64,000 bases of DNA, taken from Ottowia sp. oral taxon 894. GTDB taxonomy: Bacteria; Pseudomonadota; Gammaproteobacteria; Burkholderiales; Burkholderiaceae_C. Location of the stretch: the NCBI RefSeq assembly GCF_001262075.1, contig NZ_CP012073.1:1971001-2035000 (forward strand), in the 5' to 3' direction. The position numbers were made by a program, and so were the translations under genes. Positions 53,734 through 62,180 of this stretch are shown in pieces. The stretch's first letter is position 1; the number at the start of each line of letters is the position of its first letter. The notes under the pieces were generated by a model. That model did not search any database and was not told where the DNA came from. It saw only the letters and a program-made list of their open reading frames with translations.

Positions 53734-55362
53734 TCAGCCCTTGAGAAACAGCGCGTAGGCCGGGTTGCCGGTTTCGTCAATCCAGGCGTAGCCCAGCTTG
53801 TCCAGAAAGGCGCGCAGGGCCGGGCCGTCGCTTTCGGGCGCCTGGATGCCCACGAGCACGTGGCCGAAATCGGCGCCCTGGTTGCGGTAGTGAAACAGGC
53901 TGATGTTCCAGGCCGGCTGCATGAGGCTGAGAAATTGCAGCAGCGCGCCGGGGCGCTCCGGGAAGATAAAGCGCAGCAGCCGCTCGTGGCTGGCCAGCGG
54001 CGAGTGGCCGCCCACCATGTAGCGCACGTGTTGCTTGGCCAGCTCGTCGTGGGTGAGGTCCAGCGCCGAAAAGCCCGCCTGCTCGAAGGCGGCGGCCAGC
54101 ATGGGCGATTCGCCGCGCGCGGCGGTGGTCAGGCCCACGAAGACATGCGCCCGGGCGCGGTCGCTGATGCGGTAGTTGAACTCGGTGACGTTGCGCGCGC
54201 CGCCGGGCAGGCGGCCCACGGTTTCGCAAAAGCGGCGAAAGCTGCCGCGCTCTTCGGGAATGGTGATGGCAAACAGCGCCTCGCTTTCCTCGCCCACGGC
54301 GGCGCGCTCGGCCACAAAGCGCAGGCGGTCAAAGTTCATGTTCGCGCCGCAGAGAATGGCCGCCAGCGTCTGCCCGGGCGCCGTGCCTTCGCGCGCGGCG
54401 TATTGCTTGAGGGCGGCCACGGCCATTGCGCCCGATGGCTCGACGATGCTGCGCGTGTCGATGAACACGTCCTTGATGGCGGCGCACACGGCGTCGGTGT
54501 CCACGGTGATGAATTCGTCCACCAGCTCGCGGGCGATGCGGAAGGTTTCTTCGCCCACTTGCTTGACGGCGGTGCCATCGGCAAACAGGCCCACATCGCG
54601 CAAGGCCACGCGCTCGCCGCGCGCCACCGATTGCGCCATGGCGTCCGAGTCGTTCATCTGCACGCCGATGATTTTGATTTCGGGCCGCAGGGCCTTGATG
54701 TAGGCCGCCACGCCGCTGATCAGGCCGCCGCCGCCCACGGCCACGAACACGGCGTGCAGCGGGCCGGCGTGCTGGCGCAGCAGCTCCATGCCGATGGTGC
54801 CCTGCCCGGCGATGACGAGCGGGTCGTCAAACGGGTGAATGAAGGTCAGCCCCTGCTGGGCCTGCAATTGCAGCGAATGGGCGTAGGCGTCGGAATAGCT
54901 CTCGCCGGCCAGCACGACTTCGCCGCCCAGCGCCCGCACGGCGTCCACCTTCACGCGCGGCGTGGTCACGGGCATGACGATGACGGCGCGCGCGCCCAGC
55001 TTGCGCGCGCCCAGCGCCACGCCCTGCGCGTGGTTGCCCGCGCTGGCGCAAATCACGCCCTTGTGCAGCTGGCCGGGCGTCAGGTGCGCCATCTTGTTGT
55101 AGGCGCCGCGCAGCTTGAAGCTGAAAACGGGCTGCTGGTCTTCGCGCTTGAGCAGCACGGTGTGGCCGGTGCGGCGGCTGAGCGCGGGCGCTTCATCCAG
55201 CGCGGATTCCACCGCCACGTCATACACGCGCGAGGTGAGCACCTGGCGCAGGTAATCCAGGCGGGAAGGCAAAGGGGCCGGAGCGTTTTGCAGGGTGTTT
55301 TGTGGGGCGGTTTGCGGGGCAGGCCGCGAGGCGCTTTGTGAAATATCGTGCGGGGTCGTCAT
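53734..55362 (-). CDS. ilvA: Threonine ammonia-lyase, biosynthetic
   Basis: 542 residues. The PLP-dependent fold II core has FSFKLRGAYNKM with the Schiff-base Lys, GNHAQGVAL and VGGGGLISG; two C-terminal ACT-like regulatory domains follow (ERGSFRRFCETVG, then ERPGALLQFLSLM), the E. coli IlvA layout controlled by isoleucine and valine. It starts isoleucine synthesis from threonine. ATG 55362 (MTTPHDISQ) is used; a Gln/Pro/Ala-rich N-terminal stretch (PQTAPQNTLQNAPAP) precedes the conserved part. Confidence 0.96.
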   Translation of the reverse strand: MTTPHDISQSASRPAPQTAPQNTLQNAPAPLPSRLDYLRQVLTSRVYDVAVESALDEAPALSRRTGHTVLLKREDQQPVFSFKLRGAYNKMAHLTPGQLHKGVICASAGNHAQGVALGARKLGARAVIVMPVTTPRVKVDAVRALGGEVVLAGESYSDAYAHSLQLQAQQGLTFIHPFDDPLVIAGQGTIGMELLRQHAGPLHAVFVAVGGGGLISGVAAYIKALRPEIKIIGVQMNDSDAMAQSVARGERVALRDVGLFADGTAVKQVGEETFRIARELVDEFITVDTDAVCAAIKDVFIDTRSIVEPSGAMAVAALKQYAAREGTAPGQTLAAILCGANMNFDRLRFVAERAAVGEESEALFAITIPEERGSFRRFCETVGRLPGGARNVTEFNYRISDRARAHVFVGLTTAARGESPMLAAAFEQAGFSALDLTHDELAKQHVRYMVGGHSPLASHERLLRFIFPERPGALLQFLSLMQPAWNISLFHYRNQGADFGHVLVGIQAPESDGPALRAFLDKLGYAWIDETGNPAYALFLKG

Positions 55363-55457
55363 GGGGCGGCGATCATAAATTTGCTTACGATTGCCGCTTT
55401 TCGCCCGCCCTTTCGCCCCCTTTCCTCCTCTTCCTTCCTCCCACCCTTCCATTCCCC

Positions 55458-56624
55458 ATGAACCATCCCTCCAAACGCCTTGCGCTCAAGCTGGCCGCCG
55501 CCGCGCTGGCCGCCGCCGCCCTTGCCGCCTGCGGCAAGAAAGAAGAAGCCGCTCCGCAAGCGGCTGAGCAGCCTGCCGGATCGCCCGCGCCCGCCGCCAG
55601 CGCTCCCGCGCCCAGGCAAGAGCCGCTCAAAGTCGCCTTCGCCTACATCGGCCCCGTGGGCGACGGCGGCTGGAGCTTTGCACACGACAACGCCCGCAAA
55701 GCCGTTGAAAAAGAATTTGGCGACAAGGTGCAAACCTCTTACGTGGAAAGCGTGCCCGTGAGCGCCGACGCCGAGCGCGTGCTGCGCGACATGGCCCAGC
55801 AGGGCAACCAGCTGGTGTTCGGCACCACCTTCGGCTACATGGAGCAAATGCTGAAAGTGGCTGCCGACTTTCCGCAAGTGAAGTTCGAGCACGCCACCGG
55901 CTACAAAACCGCCGCCAACCTGGGCACGTATGACACGCGCACCTACGAAGGCGCTTACATGGCCGGCCTGCTGGCCGGCGCCATGACGCAAACCGGCACG
56001 CTGGGCGTGGTGGCCTCCGTGCCCATCCCTGAAGTCATGCGCAACATCAACAGCTTCGCCCTGGGCGCGCGCAGCACCAACCCCAAGGCCAGCGTGAAAA
56101 TCGTGTGGGTCAATGAGTGGTTCAACCCGCCCAAGGAAACCGAAGCGGCCACCGCCCTCATCAACAGCGGCGCGGACATCCTCATGCAAAACACCGACTC
56201 TTCTGCCGTGCTGCAAACCGCCGAAAAGCTGGGCAAGCGCGGCTTCGGCTGGGACAGCGACATGACGCACTACGGCCCCAAGGCGCACATCGCCTCCGCC
56301 GCCATCAACTGGACGCCGTTTTACGTCAAGACCATCCGCGAAGTGATGGACGGCACCTGGAAGCCCGAGCGCCACTGGTGGGGCGTGAAAGAAGGCGCGA
56401 TCGACCTCGTTTCCCTGGCCGAAGACGTGCCCGAAAGCGCCCGTGCCCGGCTGGCCGAAGTGAAAGAGGGCCTCAAGGCCGGCGCCTTCCACATCTGGCA
56501 AGGCCCCATTGCCGACAACACCGGCAAACAGGTGCTGGCCGAAGGCCAAGTGGCCGACGATGCCTTTCTGGGCGGCATCAACTTCTTCGTGGAAGGCGTG
56601 GAAGGGCAGGCGCCAGGCCAATAA
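55458..56624 (+). CDS. BMP-family ABC transporter substrate-binding lipoprotein
   Basis: 388 residues. Signal peptide with LAAC lipobox at about residue 25, a Pro/Ala/Glu linker, then a BMP (PnrA-like) domain: VAFAYIGPVGDGGWSFAHDNARK, VFGTTFGYMEQM, FGWDSDM and the AADNTGKQ-type C-terminus. BMP lipoproteins bind nucleosides or related ligands for ABC import. The permease and ATPase genes are not adjacent, so it is an orphan or serves a distant transporter. Divergent from ilvA. Confidence 0.92.
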   Translation: MNHPSKRLALKLAAAALAAAALAACGKKEEAAPQAAEQPAGSPAPAASAPAPRQEPLKVAFAYIGPVGDGGWSFAHDNARKAVEKEFGDKVQTSYVESVPVSADAERVLRDMAQQGNQLVFGTTFGYMEQMLKVAADFPQVKFEHATGYKTAANLGTYDTRTYEGAYMAGLLAGAMTQTGTLGVVASVPIPEVMRNINSFALGARSTNPKASVKIVWVNEWFNPPKETEAATALINSGADILMQNTDSSAVLQTAEKLGKRGFGWDSDMTHYGPKAHIASAAINWTPFYVKTIREVMDGTWKPERHWWGVKEGAIDLVSLAEDVPESARARLAEVKEGLKAGAFHIWQGPIADNTGKQVLAEGQVADDAFLGGINFFVEGVEGQAPGQ

Positions 56625-56651
56625 GCAGCGGCCCACAGCGGCGCGCCATGC

Positions 56652-56681
56652 AAAAAAGCCGGACGCTGCCCGGCTTTTTTT
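56652..56681 (+). terminator. Intrinsic terminator of the BMP gene
   Basis: AGCCGG and CCGGCT within A6 and T7 tracts around the loop ACGCTGC, 28 bp after the stop. Confidence 0.9.
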
Positions 56682-56761
56682 GCGCGCGGTTGCCTGAAGC
56701 GCCAGCGCGCGGGAAAGCGGTTTTGCGAGCAGCCTGCGAGCCGGTTCCGCTGTCAGGCTGA

Positions 56762-56846
56762 ATCAAAAGAAGGAGCGAATTCAGAGGGGTAAAAATACCG
56801 TATCGCGCAATTCCGACTAGGATGTCATGCTATGAATAGAGGAGCG
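56762..56846 (+). repeat. Type A intergenic repeat (A16)
   Basis: ATCAAAAGAAGGAGCGAATT, CAATTCCGACTAGGATGTCA, TGCTATGAATAGAGGAGCG. Convergent gap (308 bp) between the BMP gene and the exosortase partner; apart from the terminator and this repeat, the gap holds nothing recognisable. Confidence 0.85.
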
Positions 56847-56932
56847 TGGGAAAGCCTTTCTGCGCCAGTCTTTCAAGGCTGAGCCATGCGCAGATACTGG
56901 GCATCAGCGAAGCAGGCCGCCTGGGCGGTTTT

Positions 56933-57568
56933 TCAGCGTACGCGCGGCGCGTGCTCGGGGCGGGCGGGCGCCTCTTCGTCCAGCGCGGCTTCCAGCCACA
57001 AGGCGGCGACGAAGCGTTTGTCAAACCACAGCCACAGCAGGATGGGCGCCACGGGCGTGAGCATGAGAAAGCCGAACTGGTAGCCGTAGGCAATCACTTC
57101 ATTGGCCCAGGCGGGGTAGCCCAGATAGGCCATTGCATTGCCGCCGGGGGTCAGGGCCACGTCGCGCAGCCACTGAAAGCACAGGCCCCAGGCCTGCGCG
57201 GGCAGCAGCAGCACGCTGCCCCACGCCATCTTCAGGGGCCACCAGCGCGGGCGCGAGGCCAGCAGCATGGCCCACAGCAGCACCTGGCCGTAGCCGTAGG
57301 TGGGGTAGCTCACTTCGGGCGTGAGTTCGGCCAGCATCTGCCGCCCGCCAGGGCCGGGCATGAGCACTTGCACGCGCGTGAGCAGCGTGCCTGTCACGCC
57401 ATCTATCTCAAAACCCTCCACCCACGCGAACAGCAGCTTCATCACGGTGCCAGCCAGCCACAGCGGCGGCGCGGCGAACCATTCGCGCGCCCAGTACCAC
57501 AGCGGCAGCAAAACGACAAGGCCGGCAAGGGCCAGCAGAAGAAATCGGCCAATGAGCGTGGCACGCAT
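56933..57568 (-). CDS. Exosortase H-associated membrane protein
   Basis: 211 residues with about four to five hydrophobic helices. It begins MRATLIGRFLLLALAGLVVLLPLWYW. It matches the pattern of the membrane protein that accompanies XrtH in proteobacteria (LTPEVSYPTYGYGQVLLWAMLLASR and GYQFGFLMLTPVAPILLW). The start at 57568 is preferred over upstream open sequence. It lies 28 bp after the exosortase gene, so the two are an operon. Confidence 0.8.
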   Translation of the reverse strand: MRATLIGRFLLLALAGLVVLLPLWYWAREWFAAPPLWLAGTVMKLLFAWVEGFEIDGVTGTLLTRVQVLMPGPGGRQMLAELTPEVSYPTYGYGQVLLWAMLLASRPRWWPLKMAWGSVLLLPAQAWGLCFQWLRDVALTPGGNAMAYLGYPAWANEVIAYGYQFGFLMLTPVAPILLWLWFDKRFVAALWLEAALDEEAPARPEHAPRVR

Positions 57569-57596
57569 GGGTGCTCTCCAGGGCAAGGGGCGGGGT

Positions 57597-58196
57597 TCAG
57601 GCAGCGGGCGCCGAAGGGTGTTTGGCGGGACTGGCCCGCTTTTCGTGCCGCGCAACGTAGCGCATCCACAGCAGCCAGACGATGAGCACATCCAGCATGA
57701 TGAGCGCCTGCCACATGTACAGGTGCGCAAATTCAAACACCTGCAAGTTCCACTGCCCCAGAAAAAACAGGCTGACCACGCGCAGCAGGTTCACGCCCTG
57801 CACGGCCATGAACCCCAGCCCCAGGCCCCAGAGCTTCATCTTCCAGCTCGAAGGAAAGGCCAGCACCGCCGCCAGCAGCACGATGGCCGCCTCCACGCCG
57901 TTGCAGCCCGGCTCGATGGAGATGCCAAAGCCCGACTGCGCGCTTTGCACCACGCGCCCGTGGGAAATGGCCGAGGGATCAAAAAACTGGATGATGGCCG
58001 CGCTGGCGCTGGCCACCAGCCCCGTCCAGGGCTGCACCACGGCGGCTTGCACGGGAGCAAGCATTTCCATGCCAAACAGCACGGCCTGAACGGAAAGAAA
58101 AACAAGAAAGAAACGGGTCACGGATTCGGTATTCGGAAAAGAAATGCCAGGGCGCGGATGGTAACGGCACAGGGCATTTGCCTGCCTCCCATTCAC
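57597..58196 (-). CDS. xrtH: Exosortase H
   Basis: 199 residues (174 if a GTG at 58121 is used). Catalytic residues of exosortases are visible: Cys in EPGCNGVEAAI, Arg in NLLRVVSLFFLGQW and His in FEFAHLYMWQALIMLDV. About six membrane helices. Exosortases cleave and anchor secreted proteins bearing PEP-CTERM-like tails; XrtH is linked to IPTL-CTERM-type tails. No protein with such a C-terminus was recognised in this window, so substrates lie elsewhere. The start codon is uncertain since neither ATG 58196 nor GTG 58121 has a good ribosome site. Confidence 0.88.
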   Translation of the reverse strand: MNGRQANALCRYHPRPGISFPNTESVTRFFLVFLSVQAVLFGMEMLAPVQAAVVQPWTGLVASASAAIIQFFDPSAISHGRVVQSAQSGFGISIEPGCNGVEAAIVLLAAVLAFPSSWKMKLWGLGLGFMAVQGVNLLRVVSLFFLGQWNLQVFEFAHLYMWQALIMLDVLIVWLLWMRYVARHEKRASPAKHPSAPAA

Positions 58197-58525
58197 CCGC
58201 GCCGATTATTTGTGCCATGAGCCGCGCGTGGATTTCAAACGGGGTGCATTGTGGACACCCCTTAATCTTTTGGGTCGCGCCCAGCGCCTGAAGCGCCTGC
58301 CAGGGCGCATCAAAAACAAGAGCAAATCGAAGGCCATTGAAATACCGCCTCGCGCAGTTTTTACTAGGACACCATGCTACGAATAGAAGAGCAAAAAACT
58401 GCCCGTTTGCCGTTCCGCCTTCAGTCTCAGGCGCCCATCCGGAGCAAATGCCTGCCAGGCAGGCCGCTTCACAGGCTGGCGCGCTACCATGCGCGCCCTT
58501 TTGTCTCTGAGCGCTTTCCTCTCAC
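58197..58525. other. Divergent gap between xrtH and a peptide-binding protein
   Basis: 329 bp holding type A repeat A17. No small gene is evident in the remainder. This is the only divergent gap in the window with a type A repeat. Confidence 0.5.
58311..58397 (+). repeat. Type A intergenic repeat (A17)
   Basis: CAAAAACAAGAGCAAATCGA, TTTTTACTAGGACACCATGC, TACGAATAGAAGAGCAAAA. Confidence 0.84.
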
Positions 58526-60016
58526 ATGACTGTCTCGATACGCCGCCGCCATTTCACCCTGGCCCTGCCAGCCCTGGCCGCCCTGGCGCAGCCCGCGCTG
58601 GCTCGCTCGCCCCACTCGCTCACGCTGGGCATGACGCTGGAGCCGCCCGGGCTGGACCCCACGGCTGGCGCAGCCTCGGCCATCGCCGAAATCATGCTCT
58701 ACAACGTCTTTGAGACGCTCACCAAAATCCGCCCCGACGCCAGCGTCGGCCCGCTGCTGGCGCAAAGCTGGCACAGCTCGCCTGATCTGAAGCAGTGGAC
58801 TTTTCAGCTGCGCGACAACGCACGCTTTTCCAACGGCGCGCCGCTGACGGCGCAAACCGTGCAATGGGCCTTCACGCGCGCTGCCAGCGAAGGCAGCACC
58901 AACAAAGACCGGCGCACTTTCACCGCCATGCGCCAGATTGCCGCGCCTGATGAGCGCACCGTGCGCATCGAGCTGGAGCAGCCCGATGCCGATCTGCCCT
59001 TCAAGCTGGGCCAGGCCACCGCCATCATCGTCGAGCCGGGCAGCGCCGCCGGCAACGCCACGCGCCCCGTCGGCAGCGGCCCTTACGTGCTGGACAAATG
59101 GCAGCGCGGCGCTTCCCTCACCCTCAAGGCCTGGCCGCAGTGGCGCGAGGCGGGCGCCATCGCCATTGGCCGCGCCGTCTTCCGCTTCATCAGCGACCCT
59201 GCCGCGCAAGTGGCCGCGCTGCTGGCGGGCGATGTGGATGCCTTTGTCCGCATGAGCGAGCGCGGCGCCGCGCGCCTGAAGGCCGATGGGCGCTTTGCGC
59301 TGCTGCAAAGCGGCTCGCGCGCCAAAACCATCGTCGCATTCAACCACCGCCACGCGGCCTTGCGCGATGTGCGCGTGCGCCGCGCCCTGTGCGCCGCCAT
59401 TGACCGCCAGGCCGTGCTGCAAGCGGGCCAAAACGGCCTGGGCACGCCCATCGGCAGCTACTACACCCCCGGCAGCCCCGGCTATGTGGACCTGACCGGC
59501 GTCAATGCCTATGACCCGGACAAGGCCCGCCAGCTGCTCAAAGAGGCCCTGCCCGATGGCCCCCTGTCGCTCACCCTCACCCTGCCGCCCACGCCCTACG
59601 CCCGCCAGGGCGGCGAAGTCGTGGCCGCGCAGCTGGCGCAAGCGGGCGTGCGCGTGAAAGTGCAAAACGTGGAATGGGCGCAGTGGCTCAGCCACGTCTA
59701 CGGGCAGGCGCAGTTTGACCTCACCCTCATCAGCCACGTCGAGCCGCTTGATCTGGGCAACTGGAGCAAGCCCGGCTACTACTGGGGCTACGAAAACCCC
59801 GCCTTCGACGCCCTCTACGAGCGCCTGCGCGCCAGCGCCGATGAAGGCGAGCGGCTGAAGCTGCTGGAGCAGGCCCAGCGCCTGCTGGCCGAAGACGCCG
59901 CTGCCATCTTCCTGTACCAGCCGCACTGGCTGACCGCCGCCCGCAAGGGTCTGCAAGGGCTGTGGGAGCAGATGCCCATCTCGGTCAATGACTTGGCGAC
60001 CCTGCGCTGGCAGTGA
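58526..60016 (+). CDS. ABC transporter substrate-binding protein, family 5 (peptide/dipeptide type)
   Basis: 496 residues. N-terminus MTVSIRRRHFTLALPALAALA is a signal peptide with a twin-arginine-like RRRHF motif, though the usual RRxFLK consensus is incomplete. The SBP_bac_5 domain is marked by LYNVFETLTKI, WTFQLRDNARFSNGAPLTAQ and RRALCAAIDRQAVLQ. It binds peptides or similar small solutes for uptake. No permease or ATPase gene is adjacent. Confidence 0.91.
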   Translation: MTVSIRRRHFTLALPALAALAQPALARSPHSLTLGMTLEPPGLDPTAGAASAIAEIMLYNVFETLTKIRPDASVGPLLAQSWHSSPDLKQWTFQLRDNARFSNGAPLTAQTVQWAFTRAASEGSTNKDRRTFTAMRQIAAPDERTVRIELEQPDADLPFKLGQATAIIVEPGSAAGNATRPVGSGPYVLDKWQRGASLTLKAWPQWREAGAIAIGRAVFRFISDPAAQVAALLAGDVDAFVRMSERGAARLKADGRFALLQSGSRAKTIVAFNHRHAALRDVRVRRALCAAIDRQAVLQAGQNGLGTPIGSYYTPGSPGYVDLTGVNAYDPDKARQLLKEALPDGPLSLTLTLPPTPYARQGGEVVAAQLAQAGVRVKVQNVEWAQWLSHVYGQAQFDLTLISHVEPLDLGNWSKPGYYWGYENPAFDALYERLRASADEGERLKLLEQAQRLLAEDAAAIFLYQPHWLTAARKGLQGLWEQMPISVNDLATLRWQ

Positions 60017-60034
60017 GCGCGGCCGGGCGGCGGC

Positions 60035-60123
60035 AAAAACAGGAGCAAATTTGAGGGGGTCGAAAGGCCGCTTTGCGCACGTTCTACTAGGACCCAACGC
60101 TATTGCTTTAGGAGCTAAATAAG
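60035..60123 (+). repeat. Type A intergenic repeat (A18)
   Basis: AAAAACAGGAGCAAATTTGA, ACGTTCTACTAGGACCCAAC, GCTATTGCTTTAGGAGCTAA. Convergent gap between the peptide-binding protein and PP2C genes. Confidence 0.85.
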
Positions 60124-60145
60124 GCCGGGCAAACCGCTTGCGCCT

Positions 60146-61066
60146 TCAGTGCTTTTTGAGGGAGGTGCGCTGGATGGCCTCGTTGATTTCGGCGATGGAG
60201 CGTTCGATGGCCTCGTCGTCCAGCTCGTCCAGCGCGCTGTCGGGCAGGCCGCTGGTGGGCTGGATGGTGGAAGCAAAGGCGCTGTCGTCCATGGAGGCGG
60301 TTTCGGTGAAGCCGGGACGCCCGCGCCGCTGGCGCGCCCTGGCGGGCGCTTCCCACTCGAAGGCCAGAACGGTGACGTTGTCGCAGCGCGGGCCGCCTTT
60401 TTTGAGGGCTTGGTCGATGAGCAGGGGCATGCCTTCGGCCAGGGGGCGCTCGGCCATGCCGCGCGTGATGATGTCGTCGTCCAGCGTGCCCCAGAGGCCG
60501 TCGGAGCAGAGCATGACGCGGTCCTGGTCTTGCAAGACGATGGGGCCGCCCACGTCGAACATGGGGCGCACGGTGGAACCCAGGCAGGTGAAGAGGACGT
60601 TGCGGTTGACGTCCTTGAGCGAGGCGCCGCTGCTGGCCTTGGCTTCCAGGTAGGAGTGGTCGCGCGTGCGCTTGAGCAGCTGGCCGCCGCGCACGACGTA
60701 CATGCGCGAGTCGCCGCAGTGCACCCAGTGGAGCTGGCCGCGCTGCACGACGGCGGCCACAAGGGTGGTGCGGGGCGTGTCCATCATGCCGCGCGAGCTG
60801 GCGTAGCGGATGATCTGGTGGTGGGCTGACATCAGGCCCCGGCCCAGGAAGCTGGGCACATCCGCCATGCGCGGCTGCGCTTCGCGCTGAAAGAGGGCGG
60901 ACATGGTTTCCAGCGCAATTTGCGCGGCCACTTCGCCTTCGGGGTGGCCGCCCATGCCGTCGGCCAGGGCGAACAGGCCCGCTTCGCGGGTGTAGCTGTA
61001 GCCCATGCGGTCTTCGTTTTTCTCGCGCGAGCCGAGGTGGGTTGCTTCAAAAATTGAGAATTGCAT
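60146..61066 (-). CDS. PP2C-family serine/threonine protein phosphatase
   Basis: 306 residues. PPM/PP2C motifs: REKNEDRMG with Asp19, ALADGMGGHPEGE with Asp36, HCGDSRMY, LCSDGLWGTL and CDNVTVL, giving the usual two-metal site. The last 50 residues are an acidic tail. It lies 14 bp downstream of the serine/threonine kinase gene, so the two form a phosphorylation-dephosphorylation pair. Similar pairs next to yicC occur in Comamonadaceae. Confidence 0.94.
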   Translation of the reverse strand: MQFSIFEATHLGSREKNEDRMGYSYTREAGLFALADGMGGHPEGEVAAQIALETMSALFQREAQPRMADVPSFLGRGLMSAHHQIIRYASSRGMMDTPRTTLVAAVVQRGQLHWVHCGDSRMYVVRGGQLLKRTRDHSYLEAKASSGASLKDVNRNVLFTCLGSTVRPMFDVGGPIVLQDQDRVMLCSDGLWGTLDDDIITRGMAERPLAEGMPLLIDQALKKGGPRCDNVTVLAFEWEAPARARQRRGRPGFTETASMDDSAFASTIQPTSGLPDSALDELDDEAIERSIAEINEAIQRTSLKKH

Positions 61067-61080
61067 GGCGGGTGCTTTTT

Positions 61081-62058
61081 TTATTTGCTGGCTTTCTTGC
61101 CGTCAGCCATGAGGTTGCCGAACTGCATGCGCACGCGTTCGCTGACGGAGGGCTTGGTGTAGGTGCGCTCGCCTTCGCGGCTGAGTTCCTTTTGCAGGGC
61201 GAATACCGATTGCGGGCGCGAGAGGGGGTCGAGCGACATGCACCATTGCACCACTTCAATGAGGCTGTCCGAATAGATGCCGCGCATGCGCGTGAGGGCG
61301 CTGGCGAGCTGGTCTTTTTCCAGGCGCTGAGGCGCATCGTTGGGCGGGTAGCCCTGCATGCACGAGTAGATGCACGCGCCGATGGCGTAAATGTCGGTCC
61401 ACGGCCCCATCGTCGAGTCGCGCCGGTACATCTCGGGCGCGGCAAAGCCCGGTGTGTACATGGGGCGGGTGAAATTGCCTTCCTTGTTGAGCACTTCGCG
61501 CGCGGCGCCAAAGTCGATCATCACGGCCCTGTCGTCGTCGGTGATGAAAATGTTGGCGGGCTTCAAATCAAGGTGCAGCATCTTGTGCTGATGCACGATG
61601 CGCAGCCCGCGCAGCACCTCGTCATACAGCGAACGGATGGTGGACTCGCGAAACACCTTCTTGTTGTTCAGCTCGCGCGCGGTGACGATGAAGTCTTGCA
61701 GGCTGGCGCCTTCCAGATAGTTCATCACCATGTAAACGGTTTCGTTCTGGCGGAAGAAGTTGAGCACGCTCACCACCGAAGGGTGGGCAATTTGCGCCAG
61801 CGAGCGGCCTTCTTCAAAAAAGCTCTTCAGGCCAAGGCGGTAGAGCGAAAGCTTTTCGGGCGCAACGTGCGGAATCAGCTCCCCTTCCGCGCGCGTGACC
61901 AGCGCCGAAGGCAGGTATTCCTTGATGGCCACCTGCTGCCCGTCATGATCCGTGGCCAGATACACCACGCCAAAGCCCCCTGACGAGACCTTGCGCACCA
62001 CGCGGTAGCCGCCAATGACCGTGCCAGCGGGCAGTGAAGCAGGTTTGGGTTTTGACAT
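61081..62058 (-). CDS. Hanks-type serine/threonine protein kinase
   Basis: 325 residues, a cytoplasmic eukaryote-like kinase: Gly-rich loop SSGGFGVVY (25-33), ATP Lys46 in VAIKEY, catalytic HLDLKPAN with Asp163, DFG at 181-183, and APEMY in the activation segment. It has no membrane anchor or PASTA domains, only a short basic tail. Partner of the adjacent PP2C. Targets are unknown. Confidence 0.95.
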   Translation of the reverse strand: MSKPKPASLPAGTVIGGYRVVRKVSSGGFGVVYLATDHDGQQVAIKEYLPSALVTRAEGELIPHVAPEKLSLYRLGLKSFFEEGRSLAQIAHPSVVSVLNFFRQNETVYMVMNYLEGASLQDFIVTARELNNKKVFRESTIRSLYDEVLRGLRIVHQHKMLHLDLKPANIFITDDDRAVMIDFGAAREVLNKEGNFTRPMYTPGFAAPEMYRRDSTMGPWTDIYAIGACIYSCMQGYPPNDAPQRLEKDQLASALTRMRGIYSDSLIEVVQWCMSLDPLSRPQSVFALQKELSREGERTYTKPSVSERVRMQFGNLMADGKKASK

Positions 62059-62081
62059 AATTTCAAGCCAGAAAACAAGTT

Positions 62082-62108
62082 AGCCCGGCCTGACCGGGCT
62101 TTCTTTTT
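62082..62108 (+). terminator. Rightward terminator-like hairpin in the divergent kinase-yicC gap
   Basis: AGCCCGG (62082-62088) pairs with CCGGGCT (62094-62100) and is followed by TTCTTTTT. It lies upstream of both genes, 72 bp before yicC, so it ends no annotated gene; it may be a leader attenuator or the end of a small RNA. Confidence 0.65.
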
Positions 62109-62180
62109 GTGCGTCAGCCGCCGCTTACGCTGCCTTCAGGCCGCGCGCGATCCACCTCGTTGCATCAGGAAAGATTTGAC

